Below are positions 44,101 to 54,829 of a stretch of 64,000 nucleotides of DNA, piece after piece; positions within the stretch are counted from its first letter, which is position 1; the number at the start of each line of letters is the position of its first letter. The notes below the pieces were generated by a model. That model was not told the DNA's origin and searched no databases. It saw only the letters and a program-made list of their open reading frames with translations. The position numbers and the translations under genes are program-made. Source of the stretch: Clostridium sp. OS1-26 (GTDB taxonomy: Bacteria > Bacillota > Clostridia > Clostridiales > Clostridiaceae); assembly GCF_030915445.1 (NCBI RefSeq), contig NZ_CP133264.1:3815208-3879207 (forward strand), written 5' to 3'.

Positions 44101-47100
44101 ATGGTAAAATCAATAGAACCCAATATTGCAGATTTAGCGAACAGTTGGCTTAAATCTTACAAATTAGATTATAAATTAGAACAGGAATCTTTAAATACTG
44201 AAATAGACAAAGCACTTTCTGATTACTTTACTAAAAATGGTGGAGCAGGTGCAAATCGTCCAGATGCAAAATTACTATTACAAGACAAAAATTTAGATTT
44301 TTATCCTGTTCTTATTGAGTATAAGGGCTACGAAGATAAACTTGTAAAACTTGATGATAATGGACAAGTTGAAAATAGAACCAAAAAAAATGAGCCACAT
44401 TTTAAAAATATAAATTCTTTTGCAGTAAACGGAGCAGTGCATTATGCAAATGCTTTGCTACATCATACTAGTTATACTGATATTATTGCCATTGGTATGA
44501 CGGGACACAAAGATGAAACTGGAAAAATCAGACACGAAATAGGAGTTTACTATGTTTCAAAGAGTAATTTTGGTGTAGGGCAAAAAGTTGGAAAATTTAC
44601 AGATTTTTCTTTTTTAGAACCTAAGTATTTTGATAAGTTTATTGAAAAAGTAAAAACTTTACATTTATCACAAGAGGAAATTGACAAACTAAAAGAACAA
44701 CGTGAAAAAGAGATTGATGCTAGTTTAGTAAAGCTCAATAACGATATTTATCAAAATGAAAAAGGTTTAGGTGAAAATGACCGTGTTTATCTCGTTGCTG
44801 CTTCTATTATTGCAACAATTGGAATACCCGGAAATGTTAAACCACTCGAAAAATCTGACCTAAAATCTTCTACTGAAAAAGGAAGTACTGACGGCGAAAT
44901 AATAGTAAGAAAAATAGAAGCTTTTTTGGATAAAAAAGAACTACCAAAACAAAAAAAGAACTGATTGTAAGAACTTTACAAAATACACTTTTAACTGATA
45001 ATATCAACAAAGTTGAAAATGGTGAAAGCCAACTAAAAAGGGTTTTTACTAAAATTGTAGATGATTTGGGAATATATTATAAAATAGGTTTAACAACTGA
45101 TTTCACAGGGAAACTTTTTAATGAAATGTATGGATGGCTCGGTTTTTCGCAAGACAAACTTAACGATGTAGTGCTTACCCCATCTTATGTTGCTACTCTT
45201 TTGGTGAAATTAGCACGAGTAAACAAAGATTCTTATGTGTGGGATTTTGCTACAGGATCTGCTGGATTGTTGGTTGCTGCTATGAATGAAATGCTCATTG
45301 ATGCCAAAAACACAATTACTTCACCTGAAGAACTTACTCAAAAAGAGATTAGAATAAAAGCTGAACAATTGCTAGGTTTAGAGTTGCTTTCAAGCGTGTA
45401 TATGTTGGCAATTCTAAATATGATTTTGATGGGTGATGGAAGCTCGAATATTTTAAATAAAGACTCTTTAAAAGATTTTGATGGAAATTACGGTTTTGGT
45501 AAAATAGACAGCAAATTCCCTGCTGATGCTTTTGTTCTAAACCCTCCGTATTCTGCTAATGGCAATGGTATGAACTTTGTAGAAAAAGCCCTTGGAATGA
45601 TGAATAAAGGCTATGCTGCTATTATTATCCAAAACTCAGCAGGTTCAGGAAAAGCCAAAGAATACAACAAGAGAATTTTAGAAAAACACACACTTTTAGC
45701 AAGTATTAAAATGCCGGTGGATATCTTTATCGGTAAATCAAGCGTACAAACTAATATATATGTTTTTAAAGTAAACGAAAAACATCATAAAGATGAAATG
45801 GTGAAGTTTATTGATTTTTCTAATGATGGATATACTAGAACTAATCGTAAAAAATCAAGTAATAATCTAAAAGATACAGACCATGCAAAAGAACGATATG
45901 AAGAATTAGTAAACTTAGTACGTTTTGGGAAAAGTAAACTCAATATTTTTACTGATAAAGAATATTATGAAAACACCATAGACCCCCAAAATGGAACTGA
46001 CTGGAATCAAACAGTACCTATAGACACTAGACCAACATTGCAAGATTTTAAAAAAACTGTAAGTGACTATTTGGCTTGGGAGGTTTCTAATATCTTGAAA
46101 CAGCAAAACAAAGAGGATCAAAGCCTGGGAAAATAGATGCCCCACTTAACAAGAAACTGCAAAATGTTGAGTGGGGCGAGTATAGAATTGAAGACGTATT
46201 ACAATGGCAATCACAAAAAGAAATTGACCCTCTAAAACTTGAAGAATTAAAAGATGATACAGAAAGCCTATATCCTTTTTACGGGCAAGCCACCATAAAT
46301 AATGGAATAATTTCATATCATCAGTTAACAAATAAGGTTTTGAATAATAAAAATGGAAAGCCAACAATTTTAATACATTCAAACAATCAAAATATTGTAT
46401 ATCTAGAAACACCTTTTTATTTAAAAGATGGACACGGTGCAACAAGTGTATTGCAAAGTGAAAAATTAAATAAAATAAATCAAATGTTTATTATTGCTTC
46501 AATTGATAAAGTTATTAAAAGCAAATATTCTTATAATAAAAAAGCGACAAAAATTGAATTAAAAAATGCAGTTATAACCCTCCCTACAAAAAATAGTAAA
46601 ATAGATTTTGAATTTATGGAGAGTTTTATAGTGGAGCTAGAAGCGGAGCGTATAGCGGAGCTGGAAGCGTATTTATCAGCTACTGGACTAAAAGATTATT
46701 CTTTAACAGCTGAAGAACAAAAGGTTTTAGATGATTTTGAAAATGTGAAATTTGAAAAGTTTAACGTTGTAGATTTGTTTAATGTAAAAAACTCTGGAAA
46801 TATTTTATCTAGAGATATTGTTGAAAATAGTGGAGAAACTCCTTACTTGTGTGCAAGTAGTGAAAATAATGCAGTAAGTTCATATATTTCTTATGATGAA
46901 ACATATCTTGATAAAGGAAATTGTATTTTTATTGGTGGAAAAACTTTTGTTGTTACATACCAAGAAAAAGATTTTTATTCAAACGACAGTCATAATTTGA
47001 TTTTATCTTTAAAAAATGAAAAAGAAAAAAGTAAATTAAATCAATTATACTTAGTAACTTGTATTAATAAAAGTTTGGGACATAAATATTCTTGGGGTGA

Positions 47101-47283
47101 TAGTATAAGTAATAAAAAAATACAAACAGACAAAGTTTTACTACCCGCAAAAACAAACAACCATATTATGCAATAATGGAAACCTTTATCTCTGCTATTC
47201 AAAAACTCGTTATAAAAGATGTTGTTTTGTATGCCAATAAAAAATTAGATGCTACAAAAAGTATTGTAAACAAAAAAGCATAG
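44101..47283 (+). pseudogene. Fused R-M-S (BcgI/type IIG-like) restriction-modification gene with several frameshifts
   Basis: The reading moves through four frame segments yet encodes one continuous protein of about 1,060 residues. Segment 1 (44101-44964) is a PD-(D/E)xK nuclease domain with RPDAKLLL and VLIEYKGYE. Segment 2 (about 44950-46136) is an N6-adenine methylase with DFATGSAGLL (motif I) and LNPPYSANG (motif IV). Segment 3 (about 46130-47176) is a two-half specificity region (EWGEYRIEDV...KFEKFNVVDLFNVKNSG). Segment 4 ends at TAG 47281. The breaks fall at A7 (44951-44957), GGAAAATAG (46127-46135) and near 47165. Either this is a degraded system or the sequence has homopolymer errors. 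Confidence 0.82.
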
Positions 47284-47427
47284 AAAAAGTAAAAGAAGTT
47301 ATTAAAAGTAGCCGTCAGCTCCTTTCTGAAGGTTGAGATGTCCCAACTTTTAAACCTTAGCAAGGGGCACCCAAGGGTCCGCCAAGGACCCCAGAGGTGT
47401 AAAAAATGGAAATTATATTATTGGAAA

Positions 47428-47455
47428 TAGTGCTAGATGTTTATTCATCTAGCAC
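47428..47455. terminator. Perfect hairpin downstream of the restriction-modification gene
   Basis: AGTGCTAGATG pairs with CATCTAGCACT over TTTATT, followed by TTAAG. It is probably a terminator or processing hairpin. The rest of the 47284-47595 gap holds small GC-rich hairpins (GGGTCC/GGACCC near 47375) and no gene. Confidence 0.55.
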
Positions 47456-47595
47456 TTTAAGTTACTCAAAAATAAAAAAGGGAAACACCATAAAAATCTA
47501 GAATAAATATATTTTAGAATATAACTATATCAGTATGAAAATATTTCCAAAGGTTATAATCATAAATATAAAAAACAATTAGTTAGGTAAATCAT

Positions 47596-48588
47596 ATGTT
47601 AATTCCAGTAAAAATAAAAGATTCTATAGAAATTGAAGACATTGAAATAGAAAATATAAACTTTAAATCCTTAAACTTAAGAGAGGAGCATATAGAAGAA
47701 TTTTTAAGAAGAAACATAGAAGTTATATTTGAAGATGAAACTCTTCTTGTAGTTGGAAAGCAAGTTGTAAACAAAGAAAATGGTAGAAGTGATTTAACTG
47801 CAGTAGACGAAAGTGGCAATATTGTATTAATTGAAATTAAAAGAGATGTTGCAGATATTATACAAAGAAAAGAAGCTTTTGAGTTTCAAGCTATAAGGTA
47901 TGTTGCAAGTTATGCTAAAATTAAAACTCCTGATGATCTAGTTGATAAAATATTTGTCTCATATATTGAAAAATATAAGGATGAATTTGAGATTGGAGAA
48001 TTAACTGCTTATGAAAAAGCATCAAGGATTTTAAATAATTTTCTTGAAAAGAAGAATGCTTTAGAAAATTCAACCTCTAAGAATTGCTTTACATATTTAA
48101 AGGAGCTTGCAAGTAATATTGATTTTGAAAATGATAATGATTTTATTAATAAACAGTTTGAAGCTATGACTACCATTAGTCCAACCAGTGTTTTAGCTAA
48201 CTATTTGAATCCAAAAACAATAAGACATTTTAAAAATAATAGACAAATAATATTTCCTTTTGGATTTAATATAAGTCAAAAAGAAGCTGCAGAAAAAGCT
48301 TTGAATAATCAAATTAGTATTATTGAAGGGCCACCGGGAACTGGAAAAACTCAGACCATACTAAACATTATTGCAAATGCCATTATAGATAATAAAACAG
48401 TGGCAGTTGTTTCAAATAATAATTCTGCTACTTTGAATGTTTTTGAAAAACTTAAGAAATATAATGTTGACTTTATAGCAGCATATTTAGGTAATAAGGA
48501 TAATAGAAAAGATTTCTTTCAATCTCAAAATAATCAATATCCTAATATGGGCAGTTATAGATTAGATAGCGAAGAATTAGAAAAAATA
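47596..48588 (+). pseudogene. SF1 helicase/nuclease gene, 5' part, interrupted by IS1595 element
   Basis: This part encodes the first 331 residues. An N-terminal NucS-like PD-(D/E)xK nuclease domain (RSDLTAVDESGNIVLIEIKR near residue 60-80) is followed, after a helical linker, by helicase motif I IEGPPGTGKTQT near residue 243. The frame is exact up to the 8-bp target duplication (48581-48588), and codons resume at 50251 after the element. The intact gene would encode about 950 residues. The ATG at 47596 has no strong ribosome site. Confidence 0.85.
48581..48588. repeat. Left 8-bp target duplication of the IS1595 element
   Basis: AAAAAATA, identical to 50243-50250 on the other side. Eight bases is the normal IS1595 target duplication. 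Confidence 0.85.
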
Positions 48589-48666
48589 CGCTCTTTTCGT
48601 AAATATTGTGGGTGATTATTCTATGTGATATAATAGACCTACTATATTTGTGAGGAGAGTGTTTTT

Positions 48667-49682
48667 GTGGATATAACTGCCTTATTTGATGAATTTCAAA
48701 AGATGTCACCCGTTGGTCAAAATATATTTTTTAATCTGATATATCCTCTTGTTAAAAATAGTTCTGATAAGGTTAGTGACTACATAGAAACCATCAGAGA
48801 AACTCGTTTCTCAAAAGGCACATTCTGTCCTCATTGTAAAAGTGAACATATTATAGGTCATGGAAAATACCGTAGCAGACAACGGTATAAATGTAAAGAT
48901 TGTGGTAAAACCTTTAATGATATTTCTTGTAGTCCAATGGCAGGAACTCACCACCCTCAAAAATGGGCAAAATACATTCAATTTGTAGCCGAAGGAACAA
49001 CTCTGACCAAAACAGCAAAGGCTCTTAATATTAGTCTTTCAACAGCATTTTACTGGCGACATAAAGTGCTTAATTCATTGCGTTCAATGGACATAGAACA
49101 ATTATCAGGCATTATTGAGTCGGATGAAACCTTCTTTATTGAGTCCAATAAATGGAAAAACCAATGTAAAACTCGTAAAGCAAATAAAAGAGGTGGAAAG
49201 TCTAAATATAGAGGTATAAGCCATGAACAGGTTTGTATTTTAGTTGCTATGGATAGAAATGGTCACTTAATTAGCAGAAATGCAGGTATGGTGCGTATTA
49301 ATGCTACTCAAATAGATGATGTTATGGGGAACTACATATCTCCTAAATCGTTATTAGTTAGTGATTCTGCTAAAAATTATATAGCATTTGCAAAATTGAA
49401 GGGATTAGAGCATATAACGCTCACAAGAAAAAATATGTCATTGAAAAACTATACCATATACAACACGTTAATGCTTATCATAAGAAACTGAAAGAATGGA
49501 TTAACCTTCACTTTAATGGCGTATCCACTAAATTCATGGATAACTATTTATTTTGGCATAGGTTTCTTGAATTAAATAAATCTCTTGACAAAGTTGAGTT
49601 AAAGAAATCCTTACTTACAAATGTACTTGCTATGAATAAATCAACAATAATAAGAGATTTACGCCCTGTTAAAGCAATATAA
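48667..49682 (+). pseudogene. IS1595-family (ISXO2-like) transposase, frameshifted near the end
   Basis: GTG start with GAGGAGAG. Zinc ribbon CPHCKSEHIIGHG...CKDCGKTF near residue 55-85, HTH KWAKYIQFVAEG, then the DDE core with ESDETFFIES (first D) and LLVSDSAKNY (second D). After residue 255 the frame is lost in A6 (about 49430-49436), where seven A would continue as KYVIEKLYHIQHVNAYH and on to the stop at 49682. The third catalytic region is in that lost tail. Whether the element is dead or the base is a sequencing error is open. Confidence 0.85.
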
Positions 49683-49692
49683 TTTGCAAACA

Positions 49693-49719
49693 AAAGACAC
49701 CTCGGTGAAAGGTGTCTTT
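49693..49719. terminator. Terminator of the IS1595 transposase gene
   Basis: AAAGACACCT pairs with AGGTGTCTTT around CGGTGAA. Flanking T and A runs make it usable from both directions, also for the convergent passenger gene. Confidence 0.7.
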
Positions 49720-49753
49720 AAGCTGGTATCAATTTTCAAATTTACTAACTTCA

Positions 49754-50089
49754 TTATTGATTAATTTTTTTCAATTCATCATGTAACTCTGTCATCATTT
49801 CTAAACAAGATTCCATATCTTCATACAAACCTTTCATATCATATGGTGCTCCGTTTGTTCCATGCCCTGTATTATCCAACCATAAATACGTTTCTTCTGA
49901 ACAATCAAAATTATCACATCTTTCTTGGATTTTCTCAACTGCTTCTTCTAAATTATCTGCTGTTATTTCTATGTTGAAATCCTGATTTGCTGGTGAAAAT
50001 TTGCTGAAAGTAAGGTAATTTCCGTCTATTTTTACCGACCAACCTAACTTTTCAGATACTTCAATCATTTTTTTTATATCTTTTTTCAT
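49754..50089 (-). CDS. Passenger gene of the IS1595 element, unknown acidic protein
   Basis: A 111-residue protein, acidic, with IEVSEKLGWSVKIDGNYLTF, DNLEEAVEKIQERCDNFDC and a helical C-terminus. The shape resembles small immunity-like or SMI1-like proteins but no family is certain. AAGGAGG lies before the ATG. IS1595 elements often carry cargo genes in this place. Confidence 0.65.
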   Translation of the reverse strand: MKKDIKKMIEVSEKLGWSVKIDGNYLTFSKFSPANQDFNIEITADNLEEAVEKIQERCDNFDCSEETYLWLDNTGHGTNGAPYDMKGLYEDMESCLEMMTELHDELKKINQ

Positions 50090-50242
50090 TTAATATGCCT
50101 CCTTAAAATCTGCAATATATTCAATATTGCGACTTTCTAATTATATTTACATAAAATACCTTTTGTATTGCAATTTCTATATTATATACAGTTTGAGTTA
50201 AAAAAATCAAATCTTTTACCCACAATATTTACGAAAAGAGCC

Positions 50243-50250
50243 AAAAAATA
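50243..50250. repeat. Right 8-bp target duplication of the IS1595 element
   Basis: AAAAAATA, the second copy of the target duplication; helicase codons continue at 50251 in the original frame. Confidence 0.85.
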
Positions 50251-52110
50251 AAAGCGGATTTGATGAATTCTCAAAAAATGTTGGAAGATATGCTAGAGAA
50301 AAAGAATAAATTAGCTGCTTTAAAAATAGAAAAATCAAATTTAATTACTGAAAGAGAGTATTTTAAAATCTACAGTAATGAAGATAAAATTCAATTATCA
50401 CGTTCGCTACTAAGATTGAGTTCAGAAAAAATAATATCACTATTACTGCAATATAATATGATTTTAGAAAAGCATCAGTATGTAAAACTTATATATAAAA
50501 TTAAACTTTTATTTACCCATAGGATTTGGAATTTTAGGTTTTATGACAATTCCCCAGAAATTATAGAAAAATATCTTAAAAAATTGTATTATAAATTAAA
50601 ATTAGAAGAATTAAATAAAGAAATTCAAACCTTAGAAAGCGTATTAGATAAATATAGCTTTGATGATGAAATGAAAAAATATAGTGAAAATTCTATGGCT
50701 CTGCTAAAGCATACATTATATAAAAGATTTAATAAAAGTAAAAATAGAACGATTTTTGATGAAAATGCATTATGGAAGAATTTTGGTGATTTCATTAACG
50801 AATATCCTATAATACTTAGTACAACTCATTCTTTAAGAAAATGTGCAAGTAAGAATTATTTGTTTGACTATGTTATCATAGATGAAGCTTCCCAGGTTGA
50901 TATTGTTACTGGGGCTTTGGCTTTTTCCTGTGCTAAAAATGTTGTTATTGTAGGAGATTTAAAACAGTTGCCTAATGTAGTTACTAAAGAAAATAAAAAT
51001 ATTAGTAATAGTATTTATGATAGATATAAGTTAAATGAAGCCTATAAATATTCAGAGAATAGTCTGTTATCTTCAATAAGCACGCTATATAGTGAGGTAC
51101 CCAAGACATTACTTAGGGAGCACTATAGATGTCATCCTAAAATAATAGATTTTTGCAATAAGAAATTTTATGATGATCAACTGATTATTTTAACGGATGA
51201 AAGTTCCTGTGATAAACCTTTAGAAGCGTATAAAACAGTAAAAGGTAATCATGAAAGAAATCACTATAATCAAAGACAAATAGATGTAATATTAAAAGAA
51301 ATAATTCCAAAATTAAAAGAAAATAAATCTGTAGGAATAGCGTCACCTTATAGAAATCAGATAAAGGAATTAAAAGATGTGATTAGTAATGAAAATATTG
51401 AAATTGATACAGTACATAAATATCAAGGAAGGGAAAAAGAAATTATGATCCTTTCAACGGTTTCAAATGAAGCAAATGATTTTATGAATAATGCTAATCT
51501 TTTAAATGTAGCTATATCAAGAGCGGAGAATAAATTAATTATCGTTGTTTCTGATAATGAGAAATTATTAAATAGCAGCAATATTGGAGATTTAATTAGA
51601 TATATACAATATAACAACCTGGAAATCATAAATAGTAGTATATATTCTATATTTGACTTGCTATATAGTTCATATTCAGAGCAATTGTTGGAGTTTATTA
51701 AAAAGAATAAAAAGGTTTCTAAGTATAATTCTGAAAATTTAATGAATTCGTTAATAGAAAAAGTATTAACTTATGAAGAATTCAAGTCATTAGGTAAGGT
51801 TTTACACTACCAACTTAATATGCTTATTCGTGATACTTCGAAATTAGATGAAAAAGAATTAAAATATGTAACAAATCCATTAACTCATGCTGATTTTTTT
51901 ATATTTAGAAATATAGACAAAATGCCTGTTTTAGTAGTAGAGGTAGATGGATACTCCTTTCATTTGAATAATCCAGAGCAATTAAAACGAGATAAGATGA
52001 AAGATAGAATTTTAGCGAAATACAATATACCAATATTAAGATTACCTACCAATGGAAGTGAGGAAGAAAAGAAGCTTAAAGAGAAACTAATTGAGGTGTT
52101 GAATATTTAA
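50251..52110 (+). pseudogene. SF1 helicase/nuclease gene, 3' part after the IS1595 element
   Basis: About 620 residues in frame with the 5' part. A long helical insertion comes first (about 180 residues). Helicase motifs then follow: VIIDEASQVD (motif II), IVGDLKQLPN (III), LREHYRCHP (IV), TVHKYQGREKEIMILS (V) and NVAISRAENKLIIV (VI). The C-terminus has a second nuclease-like module, DFFIFRNIDKMPVLVVEVDG followed by KYNIPILRLPTNG, like DUF2726/Vsr-type endonucleases. The original protein thus had nuclease modules at both ends of an SF1 helicase. Confidence 0.85.
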
Positions 52111-52128
52111 TTATAGTAGTTTCATATC

Positions 52129-52165
52129 AGTCCCTTCAGTATAAATATAATCTGGAGGGACTTTT
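52129..52165 (+). terminator. Terminator after the helicase gene
   Basis: AGTCCCT-T-CAG pairs with CTG-G-AGGGACT, then TTTATT. It lies 20 nt past the stop codon. Confidence 0.8.
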
Positions 52166-52423
52166 ATTCTCATCTAGCTATATATAAAAGCTCTTTAACA
52201 TTAAAAATAATCGATTAGAAGGTAGGAGAATATGAACTTTTTTCACATATTAGGAAAAAATATTTTAGAGATTCCAGATGAAATAATATGAGATATACTG
52301 GATTTGCAGATAAATAGGAGTGCTAAATCAGGTTCTAAGTAAAATAGTTAAGGATCAAAAGACCATATGAAATAGTGTTGTTTAGCTACCTAAGTAAAAA
52401 TATTGTAATGATTTGTAATATTT
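52166..52423. other. Gene-free gap with a short broken ORF
   Basis: Only a 19-codon ORF at 52232 (MNFFHILGKNILEIPDEII) with GTAGGAG is present, ending at TGA. It may be the remnant of a gene. No promoter or hairpin is convincing. Confidence 0.35.
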
Positions 52424-53617
52424 ATGAATAGTATTATATTGATATCAATAATATTAGAGATGATAAAAATAAGTAATAATTTAATTTCTATGGAGCCATA
52501 TAAAGACATTTTCATTAACATACTGACAAGAGATATCGATTTTAAAGATGCAATTTTAGATTTAGTGGATAACTCAATTGATGCAGCTAAGAAAACTAGA
52601 AAAACAAATGATTTAACAAATTTTGAAATTAAAATAACAATTGATAAAAGCAAATTTGTAATAAATGATAACTGTGGAGGCATTAGTATAGATACTGCTA
52701 CAGAGTCTGCATTTAGATTTGGCAATGATAAGACAAGCAGTCATGATGATCAATCGGTAGGAAGATTCGGCATTGGTATGAAAAGAGCTACTTTTAAAAT
52801 AGGAAATATGATAACAGTTGAGTCAGCAACAGAAAAGGAATATTTTAAGGTAATAATTGATGTGTTTGATTGGCAAAAACAGAAAGATTGGGATATTAAG
52901 TTCAAGCAGGTAACAGAGAATAAAAACAAAACAGTTGGGACAACCATTAAAGTAACCAATCTTAAAGAGGATACAATAAGGAAATTTACCCAAGGTACTT
53001 TTATAGTAGCGCTTGAAGAATCAATAAGAGAAAAACATAGTGATGCTTTAGAGAATGGCATAAGAATTACGTTAAATAACTCAGTTATTGATCCGTTGCC
53101 AAAAGAAAAACAGGTAAAAGTTGCTGAACTAAAAATAAAGGAGAAGGGATTTACAGGTTCCATTTCTGTATATAAAGCTGAATGTAATAAAAAATTAGCT
53201 GGATGGTATATAAAATTTAACAATCGTGTAATTATAAAAGCTGATAAGTCACAGCTAACAGGTTGGGGGCTTTCGAAGATAAGAGATAAAATGAAGACTG
53301 AGGAATTTGAGGAAAGGTTCTCTTCTTTTAGAGGATATGTAGACTTAATAGATACTAAGGCTAGAATGTTACCTTTTAATACAACAAAGAACTCAGTTAA
53401 CAAAGATTCCGAGGAGTATGAGAAAATACTAGATTATATGGTTGAGGCTATGAATAAATCTATACCACATTTTCGTGATTTAGGATTAAAATGTATTTCA
53501 TATAAGAGACCTGTTGAGCAGGTGACAAAACTTATGAAGCTATTGGATTTAAAATATGCTAAGGATGTTGGTGAGTATACTTATGATCAATATATAAAAA
53601 ACAATAACATTAAATAA
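52424..53617 (+). CDS. GHKL-fold ATPase (Hsp90/MutL-type)
   Basis: A 397-residue protein, at most. The Bergerat ATP-binding motifs are in order: N-box DLVDNSIDAAK near residue 47, DNCGGIS near residue 86 and FGIGMKRA near residue 115. Downstream segments are strand-rich, with LKIKEKGFTGSISVYKAE and GYVDLIDTKARMLPFNTTK. The start is uncertain: ATG 52424 has no ribosome site, and ATG 52490 just before EPYKDIF is another candidate. GHKL ATPases of this kind are common in defence islands. It lies next to the disrupted helicase, and a functional link is only suggested by position. Confidence 0.82.
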   Translation: MNSIILISIILEMIKISNNLISMEPYKDIFINILTRDIDFKDAILDLVDNSIDAAKKTRKTNDLTNFEIKITIDKSKFVINDNCGGISIDTATESAFRFGNDKTSSHDDQSVGRFGIGMKRATFKIGNMITVESATEKEYFKVIIDVFDWQKQKDWDIKFKQVTENKNKTVGTTIKVTNLKEDTIRKFTQGTFIVALEESIREKHSDALENGIRITLNNSVIDPLPKEKQVKVAELKIKEKGFTGSISVYKAECNKKLAGWYIKFNNRVIIKADKSQLTGWGLSKIRDKMKTEEFEERFSSFRGYVDLIDTKARMLPFNTTKNSVNKDSEEYEKILDYMVEAMNKSIPHFRDLGLKCISYKRPVEQVTKLMKLLDLKYAKDVGEYTYDQYIKNNNIK

Positions 53618-53650
53618 GAACAAATGTTTGCATAATTACTGGTAAAGTAA

Positions 53651-53691
53651 ACCATACTATATCTATAAGTATTGGAGGGATATAGTATGGT
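53651..53691 (+). promoter_or_regulatory. Hairpin sequestering the start of the Rpn-type gene
   Basis: ACCATACTATATC (53651-53663) is perfectly complementary to GATATAGTATGGT (53679-53691). The right arm contains the ATG at 53687, and the GGAGGG site sits at the base of the 15-nt loop. Transcripts reading in from outside would fold and block translation; a start inside the left arm would not. Confidence 0.7.
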
Positions 53692-54793
53692 TTATTCATA
53701 TGTTGAAAAGGATTATTCTATAGCTTTAATAAAAGAAGAAAATAATAATTATGGAAAGAAAAAGAGAAAAAATCATATTCAAATGGATAAGATTTTAAAG
53801 CGTTTATTTACATTAAAAAACACTACACCAATTATAGATTTTCTTAACGCTGCCTATAATGACGATATATCTTATGAAGCTAAACTATATTATGGGGATA
53901 AGGAAATTAATAATTTTGAAAAGAAAAGTAACCGATACATAAGCTATTATGCTGATATGTATATAAATGTTATAGATAAGAAAAACGTTTATGAATATGA
54001 AATAGAATTTCAAACAATTTATGAAAATAGTATGGTTATAAGAATGTTTAGATATGGTTTCGAGAGAGCAGTAAATATCTCAGACTATAATAGTATAAAG
54101 GAAGGTAGATTAAGAATAAAATTACCAGAACCATATCTTATAGTGTTAGAAGAAGATAAGAATGTACCTAACAGCATATACTTAGAAATAGAGATTCCAA
54201 AGCAAGACATAATTACATATAGCTGTAAAGTATTGAAGTATTTTAATTATGATATTGATAAACTATTAAAGGAAAATATGTATCTATTGCTGCCACTGCA
54301 AGTATTTAGATTAAGAAAGAAAATGTATCAAATAAGTATTAGTAATTTACCCTTTGAAAAAAAGAAAAGCAAAATGATCGATGTGTATAATGAATTGAAA
54401 ATAGTTATAGAAGATACTTTAAAAGCTATAGATTTATCGTATAATAGTAATAAGATAACATTGGAAGATTATGATGAAATGACATCTGCAATAGAAAATA
54501 TTAACTCATATTTTTTAAGTATGTACGGAAAATATACAGATTTTGATGAGGAGGTTAGGGAAATGGTAAGGAGCTTTTATGATCCTAAGGTTGAAGAAAG
54601 AGGAATAGAAAAAGGAATAGAAAAAGGAATAGAGAGAGGAAAGATACAAGGTAAGATTGAGGAAAAAATTGAAACAGCAACAGAGATGATTAAAGATGGA
54701 GAGCCTATGGAAAAAATTAAGAAATATACAAAGTTAGATGAAAATAAAATTTTAGAATTAATGAAACAAATAGGAACTGAAAAAGTTCAGTGA
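53687..54793 (+). CDS. Rpn-family PD-(D/E)xK transposase-like nuclease
   Basis: A 368-residue protein, typical of the recombination-promoting nuclease/PDDEXK transposase family. The start MDKILKRLFTLKNTTPIIDF and the nuclease segment YADMYINVIDKKNVYEYEIEFQ near residues 85-105 carry the acidic and E-x-Q residues. The C-terminus has the usual repeated GIEKGIEKGIERG followed by a charged helix. ATG 53687 has GGAGGG. The family is linked to DNA cleavage and mobility, without known terminal repeats. A 13-bp inverted repeat covers its start. Confidence 0.85.
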   Translation: MVYSYVEKDYSIALIKEENNNYGKKKRKNHIQMDKILKRLFTLKNTTPIIDFLNAAYNDDISYEAKLYYGDKEINNFEKKSNRYISYYADMYINVIDKKNVYEYEIEFQTIYENSMVIRMFRYGFERAVNISDYNSIKEGRLRIKLPEPYLIVLEEDKNVPNSIYLEIEIPKQDIITYSCKVLKYFNYDIDKLLKENMYLLLPLQVFRLRKKMYQISISNLPFEKKKSKMIDVYNELKIVIEDTLKAIDLSYNSNKITLEDYDEMTSAIENINSYFLSMYGKYTDFDEEVREMVRSFYDPKVEERGIEKGIEKGIERGKIQGKIEEKIETATEMIKDGEPMEKIKKYTKLDENKILELMKQIGTEKVQ

Positions 54794-54829
54794 CAAGAAA
54801 AAAGATATGTAGACTAAGGGGGAAATAAA

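Larger units (their letters stand above)
48589..50242. mobile_element. IS1595-family element with passenger gene
   Basis: The terminal inverted repeats CGCTCTTTTCGTAAATATTG... and its complement ending at 50242 match for 24 of 25 positions and are flanked by AAAAAATA on both sides. The element is 1,654 bp and carries a transposase (plus strand) and a separate small gene (minus strand). Removing it restores the helicase reading frame exactly. The identical target copies suggest recent insertion. Confidence 0.92.

Noticed and set aside
52750..53403. 217-codon minus-strand ORF
   Set aside because: It is the antisense of the GHKL ATPase gene, whose motifs are clear on the plus strand.
54600..54660. 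Tandem GGAATAGAAAAA repeat
   Set aside because: It is the usual GIEKG-repeat coding stretch at the C-terminus of Rpn-family proteins, not an independent repeat element.
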